Both the position numbers and the translations under genes were made by a program. The notes under the pieces are model-generated. The model was not told the origin of the DNA. It made no database searches and worked only from the letters and a program-made list of their open reading frames with translations. A DNA stretch of 63,932 bases from Caryophanales bacterium UBA4855 (GTDB taxonomy: Bacteria > Bacillota_I > Bacilli_A > RFN20 > CAG-826), in assembly GCA_002399785.1 (NCBI GenBank), contig DHEH01000004.1, positions 150,126 to 214,057 of the forward strand, in the 5' to 3' direction. Positions 1 to 8,819 of this stretch are shown here, one piece after another (the stretch's first letter is position 1; each line of letters begins with the position of its first letter).

Positions 1-405
1 AAAAATCTCTTAAAGCAATTACTTTTTCGCTAGCCTTACTAACTGTTTTTAAATAATCTAAAAAAATATCTTCTTGTCCTTTGGTAGGAAAAATTTTAAA
101 AACTCTCACACCACAAAAATTGAACTCTCTTCAGTTGCTTCATTGGAGAACACAAAAATAGGAAGATCTAAATATTTTCCCTCTTTAGCGATAAGGTTGT
201 GATAAATAGACACACTATTTTTAACATCAGTTGCATTAATTATGATTATTACGACATTTTCATCTTTTTTAAGATATGAAACACCTTCTTTAATTTTTGA
301 ACAATTTATATAATTAAAATTGTTCTCTAAGCCATTTTTAATTTTAACATTATGCTTTAGAATTTCTTCACAACCAATAAATAATAACACTGGTTTTTTA
401 ATCAT
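1..405 (-). pseudogene. Receiver-like protein, frameshifted, runs off left edge
   Basis: The first 99 codons from 405 alternate hydrophobic strands and helices like a response-regulator receiver fold: an opening strand VLLFIG, a central strand VVIIIIN and a strand PIFVFSNE. The frame stops at TGA (106-108). Reading on in another frame from the T5 run near 115 continues a sensible protein (CGVRVFKIFPTKG, then DIFLDYLKTVSKASEK) to the window edge. One extra T in that run would join the two parts. The usual receiver aspartate after the central strand is not obvious. It is therefore either a recent frameshift or a sequence error in a gene for a receiver-type protein; downstream domains are outside the window. 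The gene is divergent from the nuclease gene at 482. Confidence 0.45.
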
Positions 406-445
406 GACTTTAATTTATATTATAAAAACAAATTTTAAAATATAT

Positions 446-481
446 TTCGATAATTTGTGTATAACCTATATAATTGAAAGT
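446..481 (+). promoter_or_regulatory. Promoter of endonuclease gene, probably leaderless
   Basis: A perfect TATAAT lies at 469-474, 7 nt before the ATG at 482, and there is no Shine-Dalgarno sequence. Transcription would start at or next to the ATG. The -35 region is weak. Confidence 0.5.
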
Positions 482-2227
482 ATGAAAACTTCAATTTTAC
501 TAATAACTTCTATGTTATCGCTTGTTTCTTCAAGTGTCACATCCAGCTTTTTACAAACACCAAAGGTCATTAATGTTCGTCCTACACTAGCTTATGACGA
601 AAATCTTGGTATCTTTAAAGATCAAACCACAAATGAAATCCAAACTTATTATGGTGCACTATCTAATAAAACTGGCATAAAAGGTGAAGAACTAAAATTA
701 TCTTTAGAGTCAATCATTAAACAAAATCAAATTTATAGACCTTATAGTCAATGGGAATATTATTATCTACTTGATCGTAACTGGGTATCTTCTCCACTTA
801 CTGATAATGAAATTTCTTCTCAAAAACGGAATCAAACTGGAATTAAACTTCGCGCTTTATATGACAAGGAAGATTTAGAAGTAACTTCTAGAAACACTAC
901 TCCACAAGGTGCAATTGGTAAAATTATAAATCGTGAACATGTATGGGTTAAATCACGAGGTTTAATGAGAAAATCAGAAACCGGCAATCCTACAAAGATG
1001 CCTTCATGCGATTTACAAAATCTTCATGCAGGTGAAGCTAAAAACAACCAAGATGGACATAACAATTATCCGTACGGAAATGTTCTTAATAAAACCGCTT
1101 CATCAACCACAAAAACAACCTCGCTCATATCCGGAAATATAACTGGACGGAGAGGGTTAGATAAAAACGGAATCGAAGTTTATGAACCTTTACCATCAGA
1201 TAAAGGAAACATCGCTCGAACCTTGTTTTATATGGAAACTAGATACCACACATATGACGCCGCAAACACAACACCTGCGTTACTTTTAGATGATTCATAT
1301 GAAAAGGATGTAACGATAAACGTTGAAAACACTGAAACAACTCCAGCAAATTATGGTTTATTATCAACCTTATTAGAACGGAATGTTTCTGACCCAGTTG
1401 ATGATGCTGAAAAACATAGAAACAATCTTTGCTACAATGTCGCAACAAAAAATCGTAATCCTTTCATCGATTACCCTAAGTGGGTTGATTGTATTTATAA
1501 AAGCAATGAATCTTTAGGAGTTGATATTCAAGCCAAAGATGGAGTTCAAACGGGTTTATCAATAGAAGGCGTTAACAATCCGCTTTATGTTCACCCAAAC
1601 GATCCAATTAATCTCGATTCAATGGTCGTTAAATATCTTGACAACACTATTCAACCAAGCGAATATACTTTAAAAATTTCGGACGGTTCAACAACAAAAG
1701 ATTTTTCTTCTAGAGATACTATTTCTGAAGTGGGAGATTATACACTAACTGCAAGTTACATTAAAAACAACGCAACTCTTACTGGTGATATTTCTATCAA
1801 AGTGAGAAAAAAAGTTGATGAAATATTTGGCTCTAGTGATCCTACAGTTTCTTTTCAAGATGTGTCTTTAATTTCAGGAAACACAGTTGATTTAAATCTT
1901 GATGATTTAACAATAACTGATGAATACGGAGTTTCACATAAATTAACAAAAGATGATTACACAATTGAATTAACTACTCCAAGTGGTAAAAAAGAAATTT
2001 ATGCTTCTGATTATGTTTTTACTGAAGAAGGAACCTACATTGCTACTTACATTTATAATTTTAATGGCAAAACATTTAATGCTTCGAAAAAAATCATTGT
2101 TACTTTATCTTTCTTTGAAACAAACAAAGTGTGGATTATCCTTGCAGCTGTCGGAATAATCGTTTTAATTTTCACAATAGTTATTTATAAAAATATACAT
2201 CGCAAAAAGAGAAGAAAAAGAAAATAA
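482..2227 (+). CDS. Secreted endonuclease I (EndA/NucM family) with Ig-like region and C-terminal membrane anchor
   Basis: A 581-residue protein. An N-terminal signal segment (about 1-22) precedes an endonuclease I domain (about 45-395) with the family signatures NREHVW (150-155), CDLQNLHA (176-183) and a GNIARTLFYMETRY segment (242-255). This family cuts DNA and RNA non-specifically outside the cell using a metal-bound histidine and asparagine. Residues about 410-535 hold two Ig-like repeats, and 547-572 is a membrane helix followed by a lysine/arginine-rich tail. The nuclease is thus probably displayed on the cell surface, perhaps to harvest nucleotides. An upstream in-frame extension is open but lacks a signal peptide; the ATG at 482 gives one and sits 7 nt after a -10 box. 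The gene converges with the GH2 gene. Confidence 0.85.
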   Translation: MKTSILLITSMLSLVSSSVTSSFLQTPKVINVRPTLAYDENLGIFKDQTTNEIQTYYGALSNKTGIKGEELKLSLESIIKQNQIYRPYSQWEYYYLLDRNWVSSPLTDNEISSQKRNQTGIKLRALYDKEDLEVTSRNTTPQGAIGKIINREHVWVKSRGLMRKSETGNPTKMPSCDLQNLHAGEAKNNQDGHNNYPYGNVLNKTASSTTKTTSLISGNITGRRGLDKNGIEVYEPLPSDKGNIARTLFYMETRYHTYDAANTTPALLLDDSYEKDVTINVENTETTPANYGLLSTLLERNVSDPVDDAEKHRNNLCYNVATKNRNPFIDYPKWVDCIYKSNESLGVDIQAKDGVQTGLSIEGVNNPLYVHPNDPINLDSMVVKYLDNTIQPSEYTLKISDGSTTKDFSSRDTISEVGDYTLTASYIKNNATLTGDISIKVRKKVDEIFGSSDPTVSFQDVSLISGNTVDLNLDDLTITDEYGVSHKLTKDDYTIELTTPSGKKEIYASDYVFTEEGTYIATYIYNFNGKTFNASKKIIVTLSFFETNKVWIILAAVGIIVLIFTIVIYKNIHRKKRRKRK

Positions 2228-2235
2228 AGATTCGC

Positions 2236-3987
2236 TTATTTATTGAGATTATTAATTTTATTATTAAGTTCTTTAATCAAATTTTCGTCTATTTTTAGTA
2301 CACTGCGATCAAGAGTGTATATTCCATTGCATTCAGTTTCACAATCATTAAATTGTGTATATATGCATCCTTTTAAATGGCCTTTCGTCATCAATTCAAT
2401 GATTCTTGTGTATTGTTTTTTATAGACCATAGATAATTCTTTATTGTCTTGAACTACACCATGTCCATATACAATAGAATAATAAAAATGATTTTCAACT
2501 TTTAGTGATGCACCACCAAATTCAGTCAATATAAAAGGTTTATGAGTCTTTTTATCTTGTCTATTTTTCCAATAAAATGAGTAGGAATGAACACTATAGA
2601 CATCTGTTAATTTAGCTTTAAGCCAACCACTAGTTGTATCAAAAAGCCTAGTAGAATCTACTTCTTTTAGTTTTGTATAAAGAAGCGAAGCATCAAATTG
2701 ACCCCAAGATTCATTAAAAATTGTATACATAAAAATTGAAGGAAAATTTCGATGGTCATCTATAATTCTATAAGCATTTAAATAAAAATCTTTTTGTCCT
2801 TCTATGTTTTTCCTACCATGCCATTTTTTAGTACAAAAGCATTCATGATTAAAGATCTTTGCATTTAGTGTTGGATAAACATGAATTGGAACTCGATATT
2901 TTTCACCACCGCAAGGAATATCTTGAATGACTAAAATTCCATATTTATCACATAAATAATAGAAATAATCATCTTCTACAGTCATATGAACTCTTAAGCA
3001 GTTATAGCCTAATTCTTTAGTTTTTTTGACATCAAACTCATATTCACTATAAGTTTTGGGAGTTAAACCACCTAAATAATAATAACCTTGATATAAAAGC
3101 CCATTAATAAAAAATTCTTTATTATTAAGTAAAATTTTGTCATTTTGCACTTCAATTTTCTTAATTCCAAAATAGCTTGTCACTTGATCACAATCAGTTT
3201 TAATTTGAACATGATATAGATATGGAGAATCTATGGTCCAAGGATGAAAATCATTTATTAAATCTAACGTTACATTTTGAAGAGTTTTAACATTAAAAAT
3301 ATGTCCATTAATTATTATTTGAGCATCCGTAACTTCATCAGTAAAGACTTCAACTGAAACACGCTTTTTATCAAAATCTCCTGCAAATACCACTTTAATT
3401 ATATTATTTTGAGGTACAACTTCCATCCATACTTGTTTATAAACTCCACTAGAACTTGAATAAAACCAGTAGTTTGGTTTGAGTTGTTGCTTCCCTCTAC
3501 AAAAATAAGAATCATCAGTAACATCTTGAACTCTAACAACTAAAGTAAAACTATTTTTCTTATCAACAAATTTTGTAATATCAAGCGCATTGACGCAATA
3601 TGGAAGACTAGTTGAACCAACCAAATCTCCATCAATAAAAATATCAGCGTTTTGATCGATACCATCAAAATGTAAAATCAATTTATTGTTCTTTAAATCT
3701 GATGGAACATCAATTTGTTTCTTATAAAAAATATATTCATCTGGTTCAAGAAGATGACTAACCATGCTTAATGGTGACTCAACAACAAACGGAACCATGA
3801 TATTTTCATCAAAATCCCCTGCAAATCCCTTGTCTTTTGTTATTTTGTACTGCCATAAACCATTTAAACAGATATAAGAATTTCTAACAAGATTAAAACG
3901 AGGATATTGATTTAATGGCACATTACCTACTAATGTTTTTACTTCTTTATCAGTATGTAATAAATAACCTTTATTCTTTGTTTCCAT
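2236..3987 (-). CDS. Glycoside hydrolase family 2 (beta-glucuronidase/galactosidase-like)
   Basis: A 583-residue cytoplasmic protein with no signal peptide. The order is a sugar-binding jelly roll opening with NGLWQYK and VPFVVESP, an Ig-like linker, and a TIM barrel. The acid/base glutamate is in FNESWG (E426) and the nucleophile is in LTEFGG (E489), both standard for GH2. The true substrate cannot be told from sequence; beta-glucuronides or beta-galactosides are typical. It is the last gene of an operon after an MFS sugar transporter, whose end it overlaps by 17 nt, so it probably hydrolyses a disaccharide or glycoside imported by that carrier. A GAGGAG ribosome site precedes the ATG. Two FAGDFD segments are encoded by copies of the window-wide repeat (3372-3400 and 3811-3839). 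Confidence 0.9.
   Translation of the reverse strand: METKNKGYLLHTDKEVKTLVGNVPLNQYPRFNLVRNSYICLNGLWQYKITKDKGFAGDFDENIMVPFVVESPLSMVSHLLEPDEYIFYKKQIDVPSDLKNNKLILHFDGIDQNADIFIDGDLVGSTSLPYCVNALDITKFVDKKNSFTLVVRVQDVTDDSYFCRGKQQLKPNYWFYSSSSGVYKQVWMEVVPQNNIIKVVFAGDFDKKRVSVEVFTDEVTDAQIIINGHIFNVKTLQNVTLDLINDFHPWTIDSPYLYHVQIKTDCDQVTSYFGIKKIEVQNDKILLNNKEFFINGLLYQGYYYLGGLTPKTYSEYEFDVKKTKELGYNCLRVHMTVEDDYFYYLCDKYGILVIQDIPCGGEKYRVPIHVYPTLNAKIFNHECFCTKKWHGRKNIEGQKDFYLNAYRIIDDHRNFPSIFMYTIFNESWGQFDASLLYTKLKEVDSTRLFDTTSGWLKAKLTDVYSVHSYSFYWKNRQDKKTHKPFILTEFGGASLKVENHFYYSIVYGHGVVQDNKELSMVYKKQYTRIIELMTKGHLKGCIYTQFNDCETECNGIYTLDRSVLKIDENLIKELNNKINNLNK
3372..3400 (+). repeat. Dispersed ~29-bp repeat, copy 1 (inside GH2 gene)
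   Basis: A diverged copy with the core CTGCAAATACC. Read on the coding strand it encodes FAGDFD. Confidence 0.45.
3811..3839 (+). repeat. Dispersed ~29-bp repeat, copy 2 (inside GH2 gene)
   Basis: Close to consensus in its left half (AAAATCCCCTGCAAATCCC). On the coding strand it encodes GFAGDFD. Confidence 0.65.
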
Positions 3988-5368
3988 TATTCTTAATCTC
4001 CTCTTTTATATTATTTTTAAATATAAAGATTAAAGGAATAACAACTAAAGCTAAAATTGCTAATGCCGCTAAATAAGCATAATTCGAAGGAATATTATTT
4101 TTAACACCAAAATCATCTATATATACTGAACCGCCAACTCCATTAATTGCATCTCCAATAAAAGGCCCGATGCACATTGGAAGCAAGACAACAAATATCA
4201 TCCTAACACCCATGAAAACACCTTCTTTACCTTTAGGAATATATTCTCTAACAAAAGCATTAAGAATCGTTGGAACTGCTACAAATCCTAAAATCATAAT
4301 AAGTGTACTAATGCTCATGTAAACCGTTCTTCCAACATCAGAAGCAATATATTCTCCAAAGAACATCATAAATATTCCAACTCCGTAAGTAACTAAAGTA
4401 GGAATAATCATTTTACTTTTTCCATATTTATCAGCTAAATTTCCAAATATTACACTAAGAAGCGATCCACCAAGTAAAGCGACAGCCATAACGATAGCAA
4501 AACTTGTTAAGAAACTGCTTCCGGTATTTGCTATTTGACAAGTTTTTTCAACATAAATCATTAAATATGGAAAGAACACTTGAGTCGCAGTAGCAAAAAC
4601 AAAATAAGCGATTAAAATTAAATATAATTTCTTATTAGTCTTTATTGTGGTTGGTTTAAATCCTTCAACTAACAATCTAAAATATGGTTGATTTGATTTA
4701 GCAACTTTATCTTCTTTTGGAATCAAAAATAACGCAACTATACCAACAAGAGAAACAATACCACCTATTATATAAAAGAATAAATCCCACTTATATCCTC
4801 CGTCTTTTGTTGTTAATCCGTTTAAACCAACAAAAATAACTAACATGGAAATAAGAGGTAGAATTGATAAAACACCTTCAACTTTTGCTCTATTAGAATC
4901 TTTGGTATTTTGTGTAACATAAGAATTAAAAGCTGCATCATTTGCAGTGCTACCAAAGAAAGTCATACAACAATCGATCACTATAACCATAATAGCCGCT
5001 GTAACTGCTGCCATTTGAATTGGAATAAGGGCTGTTGAACTACCAACATTAAGTAATCCAAATGATGCAGTAGCGATTCCCCAAACAAGATATCCTATAC
5101 AGATAAATATTTTTCTATGTTTAATTTTATCCATCAATCCACCCATTAATAAGGTAGTTAATGTCGCAGTGACAGCACTTAATGCTGTAGTAATGGCAAT
5201 TATTAAACTATAATCAAATTTTTCTGCTGCGACAGCTGTAAAGTTAAGATAACCGATGTAAGTATTAAGATACATGTTCTCAATTGACCATGCAAACTGA
5301 CCCGCTAAACCAACGATTATAAAAATAAGCCAAAGTCTAATCCCAACTTTTTCTTTAGTTTTTTCCAT
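3971..5368 (-). CDS. MFS sugar transporter (SLC45/GPH-like)
   Basis: A 465-residue integral membrane protein with about 12 hydrophobic helices. It opens LWLIFIIVGLAGQFAWSIEN, typical of the SLC45-like/glycoside-cation symporter branch of the MFS, and carries the loop motif GGLMDKIKHRK between helices 2 and 3. I chose the ATG at 5368 because GAGGAG lies 7 nt upstream; the first ATG at 5389 lies before that site. It overlaps the end of nnr by 14 nt and the start of the GH2 gene by 17 nt, so the three are co-translated. Its likely role is uptake of the glycoside cleaved by the GH2 enzyme. The exact substrate is unknown. Confidence 0.85.
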   Translation of the reverse strand: MEKTKEKVGIRLWLIFIIVGLAGQFAWSIENMYLNTYIGYLNFTAVAAEKFDYSLIIAITTALSAVTATLTTLLMGGLMDKIKHRKIFICIGYLVWGIATASFGLLNVGSSTALIPIQMAAVTAAIMVIVIDCCMTFFGSTANDAAFNSYVTQNTKDSNRAKVEGVLSILPLISMLVIFVGLNGLTTKDGGYKWDLFFYIIGGIVSLVGIVALFLIPKEDKVAKSNQPYFRLLVEGFKPTTIKTNKKLYLILIAYFVFATATQVFFPYLMIYVEKTCQIANTGSSFLTSFAIVMAVALLGGSLLSVIFGNLADKYGKSKMIIPTLVTYGVGIFMMFFGEYIASDVGRTVYMSISTLIMILGFVAVPTILNAFVREYIPKGKEGVFMGVRMIFVVLLPMCIGPFIGDAINGVGGSVYIDDFGVKNNIPSNYAYLAALAILALVVIPLIFIFKNNIKEEIKNNGNKE

Positions 5369-6854
5369 TTTTAATCTCCTCAAAAACATTTGAAATATTA
5401 TTTATAACATCTGTAGCAATTACGCAATTTTCATAGATTGATAAAAGGCATAATTCGCTAGATCTACCTAAAATATAAGCACTAAAGGCCACTCTTTTTA
5501 ATAAATCCTCTTTTTGATTACAAACACCACAAAGGATTCCACTCAAAACATCGCCTGAACCACCTTTAGCTAAGCATGGCGAACCAGCAATATTTAAATA
5601 CTTTGTTTTACCATCAGTTATGATAGATGTATTGTTTTTTAGTAATACAATAATTTGGTATTTTTTTGCAAAATCCCCTGCCAATCCCCCGTAATTTTTT
5701 TCAATAACAGGAATTTCTTGATTAGTTAATCTAGAAAATTCTTTAATATGAGGAGTAATAATTACACTGCATAAATGTGACTTTAAACAATCGACTCCAT
5801 ACTTACTAATTGAATTTAAAGCGTCAGCATCTATTATTAATATACCTCTATAATTATTTAATAAATATTTAACTAATTTATATACTTCTTCACTAATACC
5901 CATTCCCATACCGATTGATATCGAGGAATATGTTAAAAAAGTAGATGCTTGATTTTGATCATAAATATAATGCCCATTTTTATCGTCATTCAATCCAATT
6001 AACATAACCTCAGGAAAATTAAGAGCATAAATTGATAATAAAGATGCTGGAACGGCTAAACTTGAATATCCACTTCCACATCTTAAACTTGCTAAACTTA
6101 AGCAACTTAAAGCAGGAGCACCAAAATATTCTTTTGATCCTCCAATAATTATAGATTTGCCATAATTACCTTTATTAGTATGAGATTTTCTTTTTTCAAT
6201 CAAATTTTCAAAGTCATCTTTTTCAAGAATTTTATAATATTTAGATTCATCAAAATGTGAAATACCTATGTCAATCCCCATGATTTTGTTACAAAAGTCT
6301 CTTCCTTCGTTTAAATATAAACCAGTCTTTATATCTTGAATACATATCGTTAAATCACTGTTAACCACGTTCCCTAATACAAGTCCAGTTGTAGCATCTA
6401 GCCCGCTATTTATATCAATTGAAATTTTCTTTGCAAGGGTTTTATTTATATATTTAATTAACGACAACTGCGGATCTTTAACTTCTTTATTTAAACCAAT
6501 ACCAAAAATAGCATCAACTATTACTTGGTATTTTTTATCACCAATTTTTGTAATCAAATTACCTTTATACAAATTTTTATTAGTCAAACAATCTTCACTA
6601 TGAAATTCATTTATATCAAGAACTGTTACATCATATTTATTTTCAAATAAATTACGAGCGATGACATAGCCATCCCCACCATTACCTCCAGAACCAACAA
6701 CAACTAAAACACTATCTGTTTTTTTAATTTGTTTTTCAATTATTTTGAAGCAACCTAAACCAGCTCTTTCCATTAAATTAATAGAAGGCGTTCCTTTATC
6801 AATTGTAAATTTATCATTTATTTGACTATCTAAAGCATCTACACAAAATTTCAT
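5355..6854 (-). CDS. nnr: Bifunctional NAD(P)H-hydrate epimerase/dehydratase
   Basis: A 499-residue two-domain protein. The N-terminal YjeF epimerase domain (about 1-205) has the GNGGDGYV loop. The C-terminal ribokinase-like ADP- or ATP-dependent NAD(P)H-hydrate dehydratase domain (about 220-495) has IIGGSKEYFGAP, IIDADALN and KGGSGDVLSG with the catalytic aspartate. The enzyme repairs hydrated NAD(P)H. It is the first gene of the nnr-MFS-GH2 operon, a housekeeping gene joined to sugar use. A dispersed-repeat copy (5670-5698) encodes the LAGDFAKK stretch in the dehydratase domain, where relatives usually have a helix of the type ELAEKY. Confidence 0.93.
   Translation of the reverse strand: MKFCVDALDSQINDKFTIDKGTPSINLMERAGLGCFKIIEKQIKKTDSVLVVVGSGGNGGDGYVIARNLFENKYDVTVLDINEFHSEDCLTNKNLYKGNLITKIGDKKYQVIVDAIFGIGLNKEVKDPQLSLIKYINKTLAKKISIDINSGLDATTGLVLGNVVNSDLTICIQDIKTGLYLNEGRDFCNKIMGIDIGISHFDESKYYKILEKDDFENLIEKRKSHTNKGNYGKSIIIGGSKEYFGAPALSCLSLASLRCGSGYSSLAVPASLLSIYALNFPEVMLIGLNDDKNGHYIYDQNQASTFLTYSSISIGMGMGISEEVYKLVKYLLNNYRGILIIDADALNSISKYGVDCLKSHLCSVIITPHIKEFSRLTNQEIPVIEKNYGGLAGDFAKKYQIIVLLKNNTSIITDGKTKYLNIAGSPCLAKGGSGDVLSGILCGVCNQKEDLLKRVAFSAYILGRSSELCLLSIYENCVIATDVINNISNVFEEIKNGKN
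5670..5698 (+). repeat. Dispersed ~29-bp repeat, copy 3 (inside nnr)
   Basis: AAAATCCCCTGCCAATCCCC followed by a T-rich tail. On the coding strand it encodes GGLAGDF. Confidence 0.6.
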
Positions 6855-6912
6855 ACATTTATTCTAACTCATTTGCATATCTTCTTATACAAAAAAAGCA
6901 ATTTTAAAAAAG

Positions 6913-6950
6913 GAAAAAGCAAAGATAAAAATTGTCTTTGCTTTGTTTTT
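6913..6950. terminator. Bidirectional terminator
   Basis: Stem AAGCAAAGA/TCTTTGCTT (6917-6925 with 6935-6943) flanked by A-rich and T-rich runs. It lies 3' of the small gene at 6970-7095. Confidence 0.7.
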
Positions 6951-6969
6951 AAAACGGTTGTTTTAGAAG

Positions 6970-7095
6970 TTATCTAAGGAAAGTTCTAAAATCTGTATTG
7001 TAATATTCGCCTGAAAATCTCTCGTTATATTCTGCTTCGTTTTGTTTTTGTTTTGCAATTTCTTTTGCATTAAGTTGTAATCTTTTTTGTTTCAT
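6970..7095 (-). CDS. Small basic protein of unknown function (41 aa)
   Basis: I do not recognise this protein. It is 41 residues long and opens MKQKRLQLNAKEIAKQKQ, a charged, probably helical start, and ends FRTFLR. The start at 7095 is chosen because a clear GGAGGA ribosome site lies about 8 nt upstream (CTTTGGAGGAAGCG). A longer reading from 7194 would put that site inside the gene. It stands alone, with a terminator on its 3' side, so it is probably a genuine short monocistronic gene. There is no membrane segment and no cysteine pair. Confidence 0.6.
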   Translation of the reverse strand: MKQKRLQLNAKEIAKQKQNEAEYNERFSGEYYNTDFRTFLR

Positions 7096-7308
7096 AATTC
7101 GCTTCCTCCAAAGCATATAAATAATAATATATTTATAATAATTTGCAAGTATTGTAAATGCTGTAAAATATCGACAATGTGGGATAGATGTCAATTATTA
7201 TCGATACCATCGACATTATTTATTATATCAATGAAAACTATGAAAACGGTTACATTCTTTTGTAAGTCAGTATTTTTTTACTTATTTTTATTGAAGTATT
7301 TATTAATA

Positions 7309-7338
7309 TAAAAAGTCGAGAATTTTTCTCGACTTTTT
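7309..7338. terminator. Terminator after nfnB
   Basis: Stem AAAGTCGAG/CTCGACTTT with T-runs on both sides, just beyond the stop of the gene at 7357. Confidence 0.8.
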
Positions 7339-7356
7339 TAGAAGTAAAATGATTAA

Positions 7357-8817
7357 TTATTTCTTGGATAAATATTCATCAATAGCTTTTGCAGCATGCT
7401 TTCCAGCACCCATTGCAAGAATAACTGTAGCAGCACCAGTGACAGCATCGCCACCAGCATAAACTGATTCTCTAGTTGTTAATCCGCTTTCATCTTTAGT
7501 GATTAAGCAACCATGTGGATTTGTTTCAAGTCCATCAGTTGTTTGTTTAATTAATGGGTTTGGTGAAGTTCCGATGGCAATAATAACACAATCGACAGGA
7601 ATTTCTTTGAAGTTTCCGGTACCAACTGGTTTTCTTCTGCCTTTTTCATCTGGTTCACCTAATTTCATTTCTTCAACTTTCATCTTAGAAACTAAATTAT
7701 ATTGTGGATCACGAGGATCTGTACAATCTGTAGGAATTAATTCAACTGGGTTATTTAATAATTGGAAATCAACCCCTTCTTCCATAGCGTGATGAACTTC
7801 TTCTTTTCTAGCAGGAAGTTCTTCAAGACTTCTTCTATAAACAATATAAACATGTTCAGCACCTAATCTAAGAGCGCAACGAGCAGCATCCATGGCGACA
7901 TTGCCGCCACCAACAACTGCAACATTTTTAGCGTGTTCAATTGGTGTATTTGTTCCTTCAAGATAACCTTTCATTAAATTTGTTCTAGTTAAGAATTCAT
8001 TGGCTGAATAAACACCTTTAAGATTCTCTCCAGGAATTCCCATAAATCTTGGAAGTCCAGCACCGGAACCGATGAATATAGCTTCAAAACCATATTCTTT
8101 TTTAAGTTCATCAATAGTAATGACTCTACCTATAACCATATTAGTTTCAATTTTGACTCCGATTGCCATTAATCCTTCAACTTCTTTTTGAACGATTGAT
8201 TTTGGAAGTCTAAATTCAGGAATACCATAAACAAGAACACCACCAGCAAGGTGAAGAGCTTCAAAAATTGTAACATCATACCCTTTTTTAGCTAAATCAC
8301 CAGCACAAGTTAATCCGCTTGGACCACTTCCAATAACAGCAACTTTGTGACCGTTCTTTTTAATATTAAGTGTGACATCACATTCATGAGCATTGTGATA
8401 ATCAGCAACAAATCTCTCTAATCTTCCGATAGCAACAGGTTCTTTAGTAAGTTTACCATCCGCACCAACCTTAGCTCCAAAACCTCTTGTACAGACTCCT
8501 TCACATTGGCTTTCTTGAGGACAAACTCTTCCACAAACTGCAGGAAGTGAACTTGATTCACTAATAATATCGTAAGCTTTATCAAATTCGCCTAAAGCGA
8601 CATGATATATAAAATCTGGAATATTAATGTTGACTGGGCAATGAGCAACACATGGTTTTGTTGGACAATTCATGCATCTTTTAGCTTCATCAATAGCTTG
8701 TTCAGCAGTATAACCAGTAGTAACTTCTTTAAAGTTATGAGCTCTAATTTTTGGATCTTGGCTAGGCATCTCATTCTTTAGAGCTTTCATATTAAGTTTA
8801 TATTCAGTACGTAACAT
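7357..8817 (-). CDS. nfnB: NfnB/GltD-type FAD and Fe-S oxidoreductase subunit
   Basis: A 486-residue protein of the glutamate synthase small-subunit family. The N-terminal cysteine clusters CMNCPTKPCVAHCPV and AVCGRVCPQESQCEGVC bind two [4Fe-4S] centres. VAVIGSGPSGLTCAGDLA is the FAD dinucleotide fold and AVVGGGNVAMDAAR the NAD(P) fold. Because it directly follows the gene for an FAD/[2Fe-2S] partner (2 nt gap) and no large glutamate synthase subunit is present, it is most likely the large subunit of NADH-dependent reduced ferredoxin:NADP+ oxidoreductase, the electron-bifurcating NfnAB/SudAB complex that balances NADH, NADPH and ferredoxin in anaerobes. Annotation as plain glutamate synthase small chain is the alternative. 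Confidence 0.88.
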   Translation of the reverse strand: MLRTEYKLNMKALKNEMPSQDPKIRAHNFKEVTTGYTAEQAIDEAKRCMNCPTKPCVAHCPVNINIPDFIYHVALGEFDKAYDIISESSSLPAVCGRVCPQESQCEGVCTRGFGAKVGADGKLTKEPVAIGRLERFVADYHNAHECDVTLNIKKNGHKVAVIGSGPSGLTCAGDLAKKGYDVTIFEALHLAGGVLVYGIPEFRLPKSIVQKEVEGLMAIGVKIETNMVIGRVITIDELKKEYGFEAIFIGSGAGLPRFMGIPGENLKGVYSANEFLTRTNLMKGYLEGTNTPIEHAKNVAVVGGGNVAMDAARCALRLGAEHVYIVYRRSLEELPARKEEVHHAMEEGVDFQLLNNPVELIPTDCTDPRDPQYNLVSKMKVEEMKLGEPDEKGRRKPVGTGNFKEIPVDCVIIAIGTSPNPLIKQTTDGLETNPHGCLITKDESGLTTRESVYAGGDAVTGAATVILAMGAGKHAAKAIDEYLSKK

Positions 8818-8819
8818 AA

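Noticed and set aside
7087..7311. Plus-strand 74-codon open frame
   Set aside because: It runs antisense over the small gene at 6970-7095 and a terminator, with low-complexity hydrophobic sequence and no ribosome site.
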